64,000 nucleotides of DNA from Natrinema amylolyticus_A. Lineage in GTDB: Archaea; Halobacteriota; Halobacteria; Halobacteriales; Natrialbaceae. Both the position numbers and the translations under genes were made by a program. The notes beneath the pieces were generated by a model. It was given only the letters and a program-made list of their open reading frames with translations. It was not told the origin of the DNA and did no database searches. Positions 51,754 to 59,464 of this stretch are shown piece by piece. The DNA lies in NCBI RefSeq assembly GCF_042678045.1, contig NZ_JBHUDI010000011.1, positions 248,001 to 312,000 on the forward strand, given 5' to 3'. How positions within the stretch are numbered: the stretch's first letter is position 1; every line of letters starts with the position of its first letter.

Positions 51754-52197
51754 CTACGCGCTGGTGTCGTCGCTGCTCCCGTCGTCGGCACTGCCCGGGC
51801 CGCTGCTCGTATCGCTTAAGACCGTCAGCGCTCCGTCCCGGTCGATCCGCACGAAGAGGTTCAGACACGACGGCTCGTTCCAGTCGGCCGGCGTTACCTC
51901 GACCGGCTCGCTCTGGTCGACACGGACCGTCACGCGGAACTGCCCCGGCTCGGACGGCCAGTTTCGCTCGAGGGTCGTGCCACCGCCAGCCTCGAGCGCC
52001 TCGGTCGCCCACGCTTCGATCGTCCGGTCGAACTCGACGATGACGTCGATCGTGTGGGCGGACTGGTCCAGGTTGTCGACGGTGATATCTCCGAGGAGCG
52101 TCCCCGCGGTATCGACCGTCGAGCGCTCGTCGGCTCTGCCGTCGTCAGGCTCGTCGCCGTTGCCCCTGTTTCCATCGGTTTCGTCGCCGCTGCCCAT
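51754..52197 (-). CDS. Secreted-type acidic protein, lipoprotein with disrupted start
   Basis: 147 residues from the first usable ATG (52197). The body is beta-rich (TLLGDITVDNLDQSAHTIDV, GQFRVTVRVDQSEPVEVTPA) between acidic, Gly/Asp-rich ends and resembles small exported haloarchaeal lipoproteins. Directly upstream in the same frame is a complete Tat lipoprotein signal ending in VAGC, where the Cys codon abuts this ATG. That signal cannot be reached from the upstream ATG at 52290 because of a TAG codon. If only the ATG at 52197 is used, the protein stays in the cytosol. Function unknown. Confidence 0.7.
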   Translation of the reverse strand: MGSGDETDGNRGNGDEPDDGRADERSTVDTAGTLLGDITVDNLDQSAHTIDVIVEFDRTIEAWATEALEAGGGTTLERNWPSEPGQFRVTVRVDQSEPVEVTPADWNEPSCLNLFVRIDRDGALTVLSDTSSGPGSADDGSSDDTSA

Positions 52198-52290
52198 ACA
52201 GCCTGCGACGGCACCGGTACAGGCGGTGCCGGTCGCGGCCAGGAGTCGTCGTCGTGAGAGATCGCTTATCTATCGAAGGGTGTCATTCAT
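52198..52290 (-). pseudogene. In-frame Tat lipoprotein signal cut off by an amber codon
   Basis: On the minus strand, ATG 52290 opens MNDTLR, then TAG (52270-52272) stops it. The frame continues ISDLSRRRLLAATG (twin-arginine) and TACTGAVAGC (lipobox) and runs straight into the downstream gene. Between the stop and the lipobox there is no ATG, GTG or TTG in frame (ATA comes first). A single nonsense base in codon 7, or an ATA start, is the simplest reading. Confidence 0.75.
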
Positions 52291-52352
52291 GATAGTTAAC
52301 TCTTGCAGGCTTCGTTTCTCTCCCGACTGCCACGAGAACGGCGTGTGGTCGG

Positions 52353-53222
52353 TTACTGCGTGCTGGCGTGTGGCGGCACGGCGAGGCCCGCAACGTCCCT
52401 GACGCCCAGCGCTCGCGTCCGCCACTCTCCGTCGCTCCACGCGAGGAAGGTCCCCTCGTCCGTGACGGCGTAGGTCGTCTCCCCGTAGCCGACGTCGACG
52501 AGGTGCTCGTCCGTGTCGTCGATCGCGTGCCACTCGTCGGCGACGAACTCGTAGACGCCGTCCTCGGCGACTGCGTGTGCGCGGATCAGTTCACCCCGGT
52601 CCGAGCGTGGGTCGGTGGCGACGGTCTCAAACGTACCCTCCAGGACGGTCATCCAGCCGTTGCCGAGCTTGTAGAGGCCGTCCGCGGTGGCGGCCAGTGG
52701 CACGCCAGCAGCCGAGACGTCACGTACGTCCGACAGGCCAGCGTGCTCGAGGCCGCCGTCGTGGACCCGATAGACGCCGTCGTCGGTGCCGACGAGGTCG
52801 CCGTCGATCGCTCGCACCGCCGTCTCGAGGTCGTCCTCGAGAGGTCTCCATTCGTCGACACCGGCTGCCCGACGCGCAACGCGACCGTTCGGACCGGCCG
52901 CGAGCAGGGCACCGTCGTCGTAGCCGACGGCAACTGCCGGTCCGAACCCTGTCTCGACGAACGGCTCGGCGGCGGCGACCGGCGCGTCGTCGTCACGGTC
53001 GGTTTCTTCGAGGGCGAGCACGCGAACGTCGTCCTCGGTCGCGACGGCGACGGCATTGGGACTCGCTGCGACGTCTCGAGCCCCACAGCGCTCACAGAGG
53101 CCGAACTCGCCGACGGTGTCACCGGCGACCCGGACGCGAACGACGCCCATCGCGCTCGCGACGTAGGCCGTGATCGCCCCCTCGCGATCGCCGTAGACGC
53201 GTTTCTCCTCGATCGAGTGCAT
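52353..53222 (-). CDS. Beta-propeller protein of the HVO_0234 type
   Basis: 289 residues. Repeated short beta-hairpin units with Gly-Asp turns (DGVYRVHDGGLEHAGLSDVR, ATADGLYKLGNGWMTVLEG, DGVYEFVADEWHAIDDTDEH) suggest a propeller. The N-terminus (SIEEKRVYGDREGAITAYVA) and CERCGARDVAASPNAVAVAT fit the haloarchaeal family named after HVO_0234. It is divergent from glmM, an arrangement I recall as common in haloarchaea. Function unknown; possibly a scaffold or regulator. No signal peptide. Confidence 0.85.
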   Translation of the reverse strand: MHSIEEKRVYGDREGAITAYVASAMGVVRVRVAGDTVGEFGLCERCGARDVAASPNAVAVATEDDVRVLALEETDRDDDAPVAAAEPFVETGFGPAVAVGYDDGALLAAGPNGRVARRAAGVDEWRPLEDDLETAVRAIDGDLVGTDDGVYRVHDGGLEHAGLSDVRDVSAAGVPLAATADGLYKLGNGWMTVLEGTFETVATDPRSDRGELIRAHAVAEDGVYEFVADEWHAIDDTDEHLVDVGYGETTYAVTDEGTFLAWSDGEWRTRALGVRDVAGLAVPPHASTQ

Positions 53223-53319
53223 ACAGGAACGTGAGGGGGGCGGGCCGAAAACGTTCCGCCCTGCATCCGAGAAGCACGTTGCGGAATCCCTTTGAGGAAT
53301 CCGGCCGGACTAGCGTGTG

Positions 53320-54696
53320 ATGCAAGTCTTCGGATCGAGTGGGACGCGGGGCGTCGCCAACGAGGAACTGACGCCCGCGTTCGTCCTGCGCGTCGCGAAA
53401 GCGGCGGGGACGACCTGGGGTGACGGTCACGGTGGGGACCGGGTTGCAATCGCTCGCGACACCCGCTACACGGGGCGGATGCTGGCCGATGCGGCCGCCA
53501 GCGGGCTCGCGAGTACGGGTGCCGACGTCGACCGCCTCGGAGTCGTTCCCACGCCGGGAGCACAGGCCTACGCCGAACGGGAGGGGGTGCCGGTCGTGGT
53601 CATCACGGCCTCGCACAACCCGCCGCCGTACAACGGCGTCAAACTCGTCGGGTCCGACGGCGTCGAACTCTCCGTCGCTGCCCTCGAGGAGATCGAGGAA
53701 ACCCTACTCGCCGAATCCTTCAGTGTCGCCTCGTGGGACGAGACGGGGCGCGTCCGCGAGATCGACGGCGTCGGACGAGCGTACGTCGACGAACTGCTCG
53801 CAGCCACCGACCGAGAGACGATCGCCGACGCCGACCTGACCGTCGCACTCGATCCGGGCCACGGCGCAGGCTCACTGACCAGCCCCGAGTTCTTCCGAAA
53901 ACTGGGCTGTCGCGTCGTCACCGTCAACGGCCAGCCCGACGGCCATTTCCCCGGCCGCGACCCCGAACCTGTCCCCGGCAACCTCACTGATCTGGGCCGC
54001 CTCGTCCGCGCCACCGATGCCGACGTCGGCATCGCCCACGACGGCGACGCCGACCGCGCGATCTTCTTCGACGAAGACGGCGAGTACGTCGAGGGCGACG
54101 CCACGCTCGCCGCGCTCGCCGCCGCCGAACTCGAGGCCGGCGACACGGCCGTCTCGGCGGTCAACGTCTCCCAGCGGCTCGTCGACGTCGTCACCGAGGT
54201 CGGCGCTGACCTCGAACTCACCCCGATCGGCTCGACGAACATCATCACTCGCATCCAGGAACTCGAGGCGAACGACAGACACGTGCCGATCGCCGGCGAG
54301 GGCAATGGCGGGATCTTCTTCCCCGACTATCGGCTCTCACGGGACGGGGCGTACACGGCCGCGCGATTCCTCGAACTGGTCGCCGAGCGACCGGTCAGCG
54401 AAATCGTCGCGCCCTACGACGGTTACATCAACGTCCGGCGTAACGTCGCCTACGAGTCGACAGCCGAGCGCGACGCGATGCTCGACGCGGCGGCCAACCA
54501 GGCTCAGGCCGCCGACGCCGAGCTCAACACCCGCGACGGCTACCGGCTCGACTACGGCGACGCGTGGGTGCTCGCTCGCCCCTCCGGCACCGAACCGCTC
54601 GTCCGGGTCTACGCCGAAGCCCGCGACGGCGACCGCGCCGAGGCCCTCGCCGAAGACATGTACGAGGCGCTGACGACTGCGAAAGCCGACGCATAA
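53320..54696 (+). CDS. glmM: Phosphoglucosamine mutase / phosphohexomutase
   Basis: 458 residues from ATG 53320 (a GTG three bases earlier is an alternative). It interconverts glucosamine-6-P and -1-P, or another hexose phosphate pair; archaeal GlmM and PMM/PGM are hard to separate by sequence. QVFGSSGTRGVANEELTPAF is the N-terminal signature. The phosphorylated Ser98 is in VITASHNPPPYNGVK, the Mg loop is AHDGDADRAIFFDEDG, the sugar loop GEGNGGIFFPDYRLSRDGAY, and the C-terminal phosphate loop ARPSGTEPLVRVYAEA. Cytosolic; provides amino-sugar precursors for surface glycans. Confidence 0.93.
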   Translation: MQVFGSSGTRGVANEELTPAFVLRVAKAAGTTWGDGHGGDRVAIARDTRYTGRMLADAAASGLASTGADVDRLGVVPTPGAQAYAEREGVPVVVITASHNPPPYNGVKLVGSDGVELSVAALEEIEETLLAESFSVASWDETGRVREIDGVGRAYVDELLAATDRETIADADLTVALDPGHGAGSLTSPEFFRKLGCRVVTVNGQPDGHFPGRDPEPVPGNLTDLGRLVRATDADVGIAHDGDADRAIFFDEDGEYVEGDATLAALAAAELEAGDTAVSAVNVSQRLVDVVTEVGADLELTPIGSTNIITRIQELEANDRHVPIAGEGNGGIFFPDYRLSRDGAYTAARFLELVAERPVSEIVAPYDGYINVRRNVAYESTAERDAMLDAAANQAQAADAELNTRDGYRLDYGDAWVLARPSGTEPLVRVYAEARDGDRAEALAEDMYEALTTAKADA

Positions 54697-54734
54697 CGCT
54701 GTTTTCGGGTGCGCGGGTCGTTACGCCCGCTCGA

Positions 54735-56234
54735 TCACGACGAGATCCACTCTCGAAGCTCTCCGTCGACGACGATCCGGTCCCCGACGTCGTCGAACGT
54801 GACACCGCCGTAGGCGACGCGACTGCCGGGGCCCACGTAGAGACCGACAGTGCCACAGTCGGCCGCTCGGGCGGTCGTGAGCGTCGCGTCGACGTTCTCC
54901 CTGAATCGGAACGACTGGTGGGCCGCGCCAGTCGCGGTCACGCCGCTGAGCTTCAGGTCGGCCATGTCGTCGAAGATGATCGCGTTCGTGAACGGCCCGC
55001 TGACGGTGACATTTGATATCGCAGCGCCGTCGAATCCGGCCGCGTACAGCCCCGATCCCGCGGCCATATCGCCGTCTTCGGTCCTGATCGTGACGTTGCT
55101 GATCGTCAACTCCCGGCGGCCGTCCGCGACGTGACCCAGGGTGATCCCGCGTGCGTTCTCGCGACACGAGACGCCGTCGATCGTCAGGTCCGCGACCGCC
55201 TCGTTCGGATCGGCTCTGATCGCCGTATACCCACAGCCGGTGATCTGACCGTCCGTGATGGTGATCCCCTCGTTCGTCCCACGGTGCAGGTGGACCCCGT
55301 AGTCGGGGTCGTTCGCCGGGTCGATCTCGAAGTTCGTAAGCGTGCAGTCTCTGGTCGGCGTTCCGTCGTCCGCGACGAGCACGTCGTCGCTGCCGTCCCA
55401 GACGCTGTTCCAGCCCGTTCCTGACTGCTGGCTGTCGAACTGCACCGGCGCGTCCGAGTCGCCTTCGCCGCCACGCGTCGCCCAGTAGCCGTCGATGACG
55501 ACGTTTTTCGATGAGACGACGTCGATATGGTGATAGTGAATGCGGTCGCCGTAGATCCGCTCCAGCCGGACGTTTGCCGCGTGGGCGGGCATGATCCCCG
55601 TCGACTCCGGCGAGTCGATCCGGACGTTGCAAACGCCCCAGTTCGACGCGCCGTCGTAGCCCGGCTCGTCGTAGCCCATATTCGAGAGCAGCGCACGCCC
55701 GTTCTCACCGTCGGGGCGAATGCCAACGAGGACGGTCGCACGGCCCGCACCCAGCACGATCGTGTCGTCGCCGATCAGCGGCGTCCGCTCGAGCAGATAG
55801 CGCCCCGGCGGGAAGTACACGATCCCGCCGCCGGCCGCGGCGACCTCCTCGAGGAGGTCGGTGACGGCATCGCCGACTTCGGTCGTCCCGTCGCCCTCGA
55901 TGCCGTGGGCCTCGACGTTCCAGACGGGGGTCTCCTTGGTTCGAGCGTGGGCGATCCGGGCGGCCTCGAAGTGACTCGTTCCCGGGACCGGCTGGTCGTC
56001 GCTGCCGCGACCGCTGAAATAGGTCCAGTCGTCGCTCGCGGCGTCCCAGCGCCAGGTGATCCCCTGGTCGGTCGCGTGATATAGTTCGTCGTCGTGCTCG
56101 CCGGTTGCCGGGCGATCGGCGATCGGGCCGCGGACGATCGCGTGTGCGTCGATCGCCTCGACCGCGTCGGTGTGGTCCCACGGTTCGCCCTGCTCGTACG
56201 TCCCGAGGCCGAGACGTGGCGTGTGATCGACCAT
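54735..56234 (-). CDS. Right-handed beta-helix (pectate-lyase-like) protein
   Basis: 499 residues from ATG 56234 (a GTG at 56240 is an alternative). The N-terminal ~110 residues resemble phage tail-type modules (ELYHATDQGITWRWDAASDD). About residue 110 the pectate-lyase_3 motif begins (GDGTTEVGDAVTDLLEEVAA, then GGIVYFPPGRYLLERTPLIG). The remainder forms many parallel-beta turns (TNEGITITDGQITGCGYTAI, NVTIRTEDGDMAAGSGLYAA). A polysaccharide lyase/hydrolase or carbohydrate-binding role is likely; no catalytic residue can be fixed. It has no signal of its own and starts 2 nt after a tiny lipoprotein gene ends. Confidence 0.85.
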   Translation of the reverse strand: MVDHTPRLGLGTYEQGEPWDHTDAVEAIDAHAIVRGPIADRPATGEHDDELYHATDQGITWRWDAASDDWTYFSGRGSDDQPVPGTSHFEAARIAHARTKETPVWNVEAHGIEGDGTTEVGDAVTDLLEEVAAAGGGIVYFPPGRYLLERTPLIGDDTIVLGAGRATVLVGIRPDGENGRALLSNMGYDEPGYDGASNWGVCNVRIDSPESTGIMPAHAANVRLERIYGDRIHYHHIDVVSSKNVVIDGYWATRGGEGDSDAPVQFDSQQSGTGWNSVWDGSDDVLVADDGTPTRDCTLTNFEIDPANDPDYGVHLHRGTNEGITITDGQITGCGYTAIRADPNEAVADLTIDGVSCRENARGITLGHVADGRRELTISNVTIRTEDGDMAAGSGLYAAGFDGAAISNVTVSGPFTNAIIFDDMADLKLSGVTATGAAHQSFRFRENVDATLTTARAADCGTVGLYVGPGSRVAYGGVTFDDVGDRIVVDGELREWISS

Positions 56235-56236
56235 GC

Positions 56237-56374
56237 TCACTCGGCTCCGTACCCGTCTCCGTACGCCGTTCCGTAGCCGGTTTCGGCGGCTGTGCTATCC
56301 GTACACCCCGCAAACGCGAGAATGCCAGACGTTGCGATGAGGACGTCCCGCCGTCCCGGCCCTGAACCGTCCAT
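56237..56374 (-). CDS. Tiny Tat lipoprotein, 45 residues
   Basis: The frame from ATG 56374 to TGA 56237-56239 encodes a Tat signal (GPGRRDVLIATSGILAFAGC) and a 21-residue mature part of Gly-Tyr-Asp repeats (TGYGTAYGDGYGAE). A TATAAA complement at 56398-56403 gives a leaderless promoter 25 nt upstream. The stop is separated by 2 nt from the ATG of the beta-helix gene, so the two are translationally coupled. A signal-plus-lipobox in such a short frame is unlikely to be chance. Role unknown; perhaps it escorts or anchors the beta-helix protein. Confidence 0.7.
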   Translation of the reverse strand: MDGSGPGRRDVLIATSGILAFAGCTDSTAAETGYGTAYGDGYGAE

Positions 56375-56397
56375 GACATTTGACTCGTCTTCCAGCG

Positions 56398-56403
56398 TAT
56401 AAA
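56398..56403 (-). promoter_or_regulatory. TATA box of the lipoprotein/beta-helix operon
   Basis: TATAAA on the plus strand (TTTATA on the coding strand), 25 nt before the start codon at 56374. Confidence 0.6.
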
Positions 56404-56426
56404 CCACCTGTTAGGCGGCCGACGGT

Positions 56427-57086
56427 CTACTCGAGCTGTCCGTCGATCGCGGCGCTGACCGTGTCCCACTCGTAGCTCTCGAGGAGGGTTCCGTCGACGA
56501 AGACGGCCGGCGTTCCGGGGATGTCGCGGTCGTCGCCCGTCTGTTTGTCCGCCTCGACGACCTCCCGGTAAGCCTCCTGGTCGGCCGCCGCGGCGATCGT
56601 ACAGCCGTCGATGTCGTGGTCGTCGGCGACCTCGCGGATGAACTGGTAGCCGTCCTCGCCGAGTCGGGATTGCTCCTCGTAGAGTGCCTTGGCGAAGGAG
56701 AAGAACGTCTCGGCGTCGGTTCGGTCCTGCACTGCGCGGGCGGCCGAGGCGGCACGCCACGACCAGGTCTCGTCGACGGGGATCGGGTAGTCGAAATAGC
56801 GGTAGCGGACGTCACCGGGCTCGATGTAGTTCGATTCGATCTGTGGATAGACATTATTGGAGAACGTCGCGCAGTGTCCGCAGGCGAAGTCCTCGAAGAC
56901 GTCGACGGTGACGGCGGCGTCTTCCGGGCCGAGTGCGGGCCGGGAAAGCGACTCGACTGTCTCGACCTCTCCGCCGTCGCAGTCGTCGGGGAGCGATTCG
57001 CCGGAACCGCCGAGACAGCCGGCTGTGGTTGACAGCGCGAGCGTTCCACCGAGCGCAACGAGAGTTGACCGCCGCGTCGTTCGCAT
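56427..57086 (-). CDS. DsbA-family thiol-disulphide lipoprotein
   Basis: 219 residues. A Tat-type start (RTTRRSTLVALGG) and lipobox (TTAGC, Cys24) export and anchor it. The thioredoxin fold has VDVFEDFACGHCATFSNNVY with the active pair Cys69-Cys72 (CGHC), an inserted helical domain, and the cis-Pro loop DIPGTPAVFVDG. Extra cysteines at 36 and near 155 may form a structural bond. It oxidises or isomerises disulphides of exported proteins. Alone, on the same strand as the beta-helix gene but 53 nt before its leader, possibly a separate transcript. Confidence 0.93.
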   Translation of the reverse strand: MRTTRRSTLVALGGTLALSTTAGCLGGSGESLPDDCDGGEVETVESLSRPALGPEDAAVTVDVFEDFACGHCATFSNNVYPQIESNYIEPGDVRYRYFDYPIPVDETWSWRAASAARAVQDRTDAETFFSFAKALYEEQSRLGEDGYQFIREVADDHDIDGCTIAAAADQEAYREVVEADKQTGDDRDIPGTPAVFVDGTLLESYEWDTVSAAIDGQLE

Positions 57087-57187
57087 AGTCGGTGGAAGGG
57101 GGCAGCGACATATATACGATGCCGTTTCTGAACGCGTGTGGTTCCCACGCAGACGTTCTCGGAGTCAACCCGTGATCTCGGACGATG

Positions 57188-58366
57188 TCAAACCGGATCG
57201 TCGACCGCGAGCGCGTTCACCAGTCGCTCCCGTTCGGCCCGCAACGTCTCGAGTTCGTCGGCGACGCGGCCGTCGGCCAGCCGCTCGCGTTCGGCGGGCG
57301 TCAGCTGGGCGACGGCCTGGGCTGCGGTCTGTAAGCGGTCGTAGTCGGGGTCGGTCGCCAGCAGCCGGACCTCGCGCAAGGCCGCGACGACGTCCTCGTC
57401 GGCGACCCGCGCGACGAACGGCTGGTACTCCCGCGTCCGCGCTCGCAGGGCGCCCGCGGGATCGGGCGGCCAGTCGATCGTCAGCGGCTCGGCGTCGATG
57501 CTCTCGAGATAGGTCTGCTGAGTCGCGACGTTTCGTTTGAGTTCATCGGCGCTGTCGACGTAATGCGAAAGCTTCGAGCGCGAGTAGTCAGCGTACTCGA
57601 GCAACTCGGGGATGGTGTACTCGCCAGCCGGGTCGTTCCGGACGTACTCCAACAGGTCGTCGGGCGGCTGCACATAGGACACGAACGGATACCACCGGCT
57701 CCGCTCGACGAGGGCGAACACCTCGCGTGCGCTGGTTTCGAGTCGATACGCCTGAAAAGCCTCGCGGATCGCCTCGTTGTAGCGCTCGATGGGGTCGCGA
57801 AGTCGCTCGACCGGGGCATCGAGGTCCGCATCCGCGAGTTCGAGCAACCGCTCGCGCTCGTCGATCTCGTCGTCGATCGTCCGTAGCCGTCTGTTCGCGG
57901 CTTTGCGGGCCTCCGCCAGGTCCTCGCGGGCAGCCTCGCGGTCGTCGAGCATGTCCGCATATCGGGCCGCAGGCTCGAGGGCGTCGCGGGCCCGTTCGAA
58001 GTCCGCCTCGCTGAGTCGGCGTTTGTCGATCGCCTCGAGGGCGTTCTCGAAGGCCGCGTGCTCGGGGAGGTCCTCGGAGAGTCCGGAGACGAGCCCGTCG
58101 AACTTTCCCTCGAGTTCGATATATGCTTGAAAATTCTCTTTGCCGGTCCCGGTCGCGCGATCGACGTAGGTCTCTAACAGATCGGTTGCGGCTCGATAGG
58201 CGGCCGCAACCTCCTCGACGGTTTCCTCGTCGTGATCGTCGATCCGTGTCTCGATCGTCTCGAGGCGCGCGCGGGCGGCCTCGAGGGACTCGAGCGGTGT
58301 CGGATCGTCGTTGGTACTGTCGGCGGCGTCGGAGCGGGCGTCGGAGGGCGGGACGCGCTCGCTCAT
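57188..58366 (-). CDS. Conserved coiled-coil protein, DUF7118-like
   Basis: 392 residues from ATG 58366. Predominantly helical with long heptad stretches (ESLEAARARLETIETRIDDH; EARKAANRRLRTIDDEIDER) and a mid-protein globular part (FALVERSRWYPFVSYVQPPD). ATGTGKENFQAYIELEGKFD is conserved in haloarchaeal homologues I recall as DUF7118. The start lies 1 nt after the stop of hisI, so the two are coupled. Function unknown; no link with histidine synthesis is evident beyond the operon. Confidence 0.75.
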   Translation of the reverse strand: MSERVPPSDARSDAADSTNDDPTPLESLEAARARLETIETRIDDHDEETVEEVAAAYRAATDLLETYVDRATGTGKENFQAYIELEGKFDGLVSGLSEDLPEHAAFENALEAIDKRRLSEADFERARDALEPAARYADMLDDREAAREDLAEARKAANRRLRTIDDEIDERERLLELADADLDAPVERLRDPIERYNEAIREAFQAYRLETSAREVFALVERSRWYPFVSYVQPPDDLLEYVRNDPAGEYTIPELLEYADYSRSKLSHYVDSADELKRNVATQQTYLESIDAEPLTIDWPPDPAGALRARTREYQPFVARVADEDVVAALREVRLLATDPDYDRLQTAAQAVAQLTPAERERLADGRVADELETLRAERERLVNALAVDDPV

Positions 58367-58367
58367 C

Positions 58368-58736
58368 TTACTCGTAGACGGCGTCTGGATCGAACACTTG
58401 CTCGCCGACGTTCTCTCCCTCGATCGTCCGGTAGAAACACGACCGGTGGCCGGTGTGGCACGCCCCGCCCTCCTGGTCGACCAGATAGAGCAGGGTGTCG
58501 GCGTCGCAGTCGACGCGGATCTCCTGGACGTCCTGGACGTGGCCGCTCGTCGCCCCTTTCTTCCACAACTCCTCTCGGCTCCGGGAGTAGTAGTGTGCCC
58601 GCCCGGTCTCGCGCGTTCGCTCGAGCGCCTCCGGCGAGACGTATGCGAGCATGAGGACCTCGCCGGTGTCGGCGTCCTGTGCCACGGCGGGGACGAGCCC
58701 GTCCTCGCCGAAATCGACTGCAACGTCGTCGGTCAT
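58368..58736 (-). CDS. hisI: Phosphoribosyl-AMP cyclohydrolase
   Basis: 122 residues from ATG 58736, the usual single-domain length. It opens the purine ring of PR-AMP (histidine pathway, step 3). DADTGEVLMLAYVSPEALER is the start of the core, TGRAHYYSRSREELWKKGAT the substrate segment, and IRVDCDADTLLYLVDQEG with GACHTGHRSCFYR the Zn/Mg-binding cysteines and His. Upstream partner of the DUF7118-like gene. hisA and hisB are elsewhere in the window. Confidence 0.96.
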   Translation of the reverse strand: MTDDVAVDFGEDGLVPAVAQDADTGEVLMLAYVSPEALERTRETGRAHYYSRSREELWKKGATSGHVQDVQEIRVDCDADTLLYLVDQEGGACHTGHRSCFYRTIEGENVGEQVFDPDAVYE

Positions 58737-58932
58737 ACTCGAGACGTTGTTCGTCCGAGCGATAGGTCTTTTGCCGCGGTCGGCTCCATGGTGTGGTGAC
58801 TCGAGAAGCGAGCCATCAAAAGCGGCAGGCAGGATCAGTGCCACGGTAACGAAGTGGTCTTTCCCTCGTGACCGATACGGGGAACTGGACGACCGCTATC
58901 GGTTCTGCCGGTGGATCGGGACGGGAGCAACA

Positions 58933-59044
58933 CGATAATAACAACTGAAACGATTGACACACCGGTCGCACCGTCCGCGGGTCTCGCTCAGGCGCTCGCT
59001 CCGTCGTGAGATCGGGTGTGCAGCGACGTTCAGTGGCTACTATA
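58933..59044 (-). repeat. Dispersed repeat, copy X (inverted relative to copy Y)
   Basis: On the minus strand, the left arm (59044-59001) matches copy Y at 39 of 44 positions and includes CACTGAACGTC and CTGCACACCCGATC. The right arm (58971-58933) matches at 34 of 39, with TGTGTCAA and CGTTTCAGTTGTT. A 29-nt insert separates the arms, against 2 nt in copy Y. The left arm contains the last codons and stop (CAC TGA) of the 59030 membrane-protein gene. Confidence 0.85.
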
Positions 59045-59299
59045 GCGGCCGTCCCAGCTCCAGCGGGCGATAACGACCAGCGCAACGGCGAACACCAGTA
59101 ACCCGATCGTCGCGGCGACCGTCGCCGGCGCTGCGATGAGTCCCGGAGCTAGCATTAGCCCAACGACCAGCAGCAGCAATCCGAAGATCGAAGCGAGCGA
59201 GAGCCCGACCCCCTCTCGGATGCCCCACTTCGTTGCTGCGGCGTCCTCGAGGGCGCTCGTGGTCGGTTGCTGTTCTGGATCGCGGTACGGAATTGCCAT
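59030..59299 (-). CDS. Small membrane protein
   Basis: 89 residues with two hydrophobic helices (VGLSLASIFGLLLLVVGLML and APATVAATIGLLVFAVALVV). The N-terminal AIPYRDPEQQPTTSALEDAA and the C-terminal ARWSWDGRYSSH are polar. The last four residues and the stop codon lie inside dispersed repeat X, so the native end may differ. Function unknown. Confidence 0.75.
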   Translation of the reverse strand: MAIPYRDPEQQPTTSALEDAAATKWGIREGVGLSLASIFGLLLLVVGLMLAPGLIAAPATVAATIGLLVFAVALVVIARWSWDGRYSSH

Positions 59300-59464
59300 G
59301 TTGTCTGCCTCCTACGGAGATGAGGCTCTCGACGGGTATAAAGAGCGCTCACGGACGGGCGGAGTGTCCGATCGGTGGGTAGTTCGTGGCTCGGATGCCG
59401 ACTATTGATACGAGACCGCCTGAAGATCGACTCGACGAAAAATAGCGCGTGCGTCGTCTCGCGG

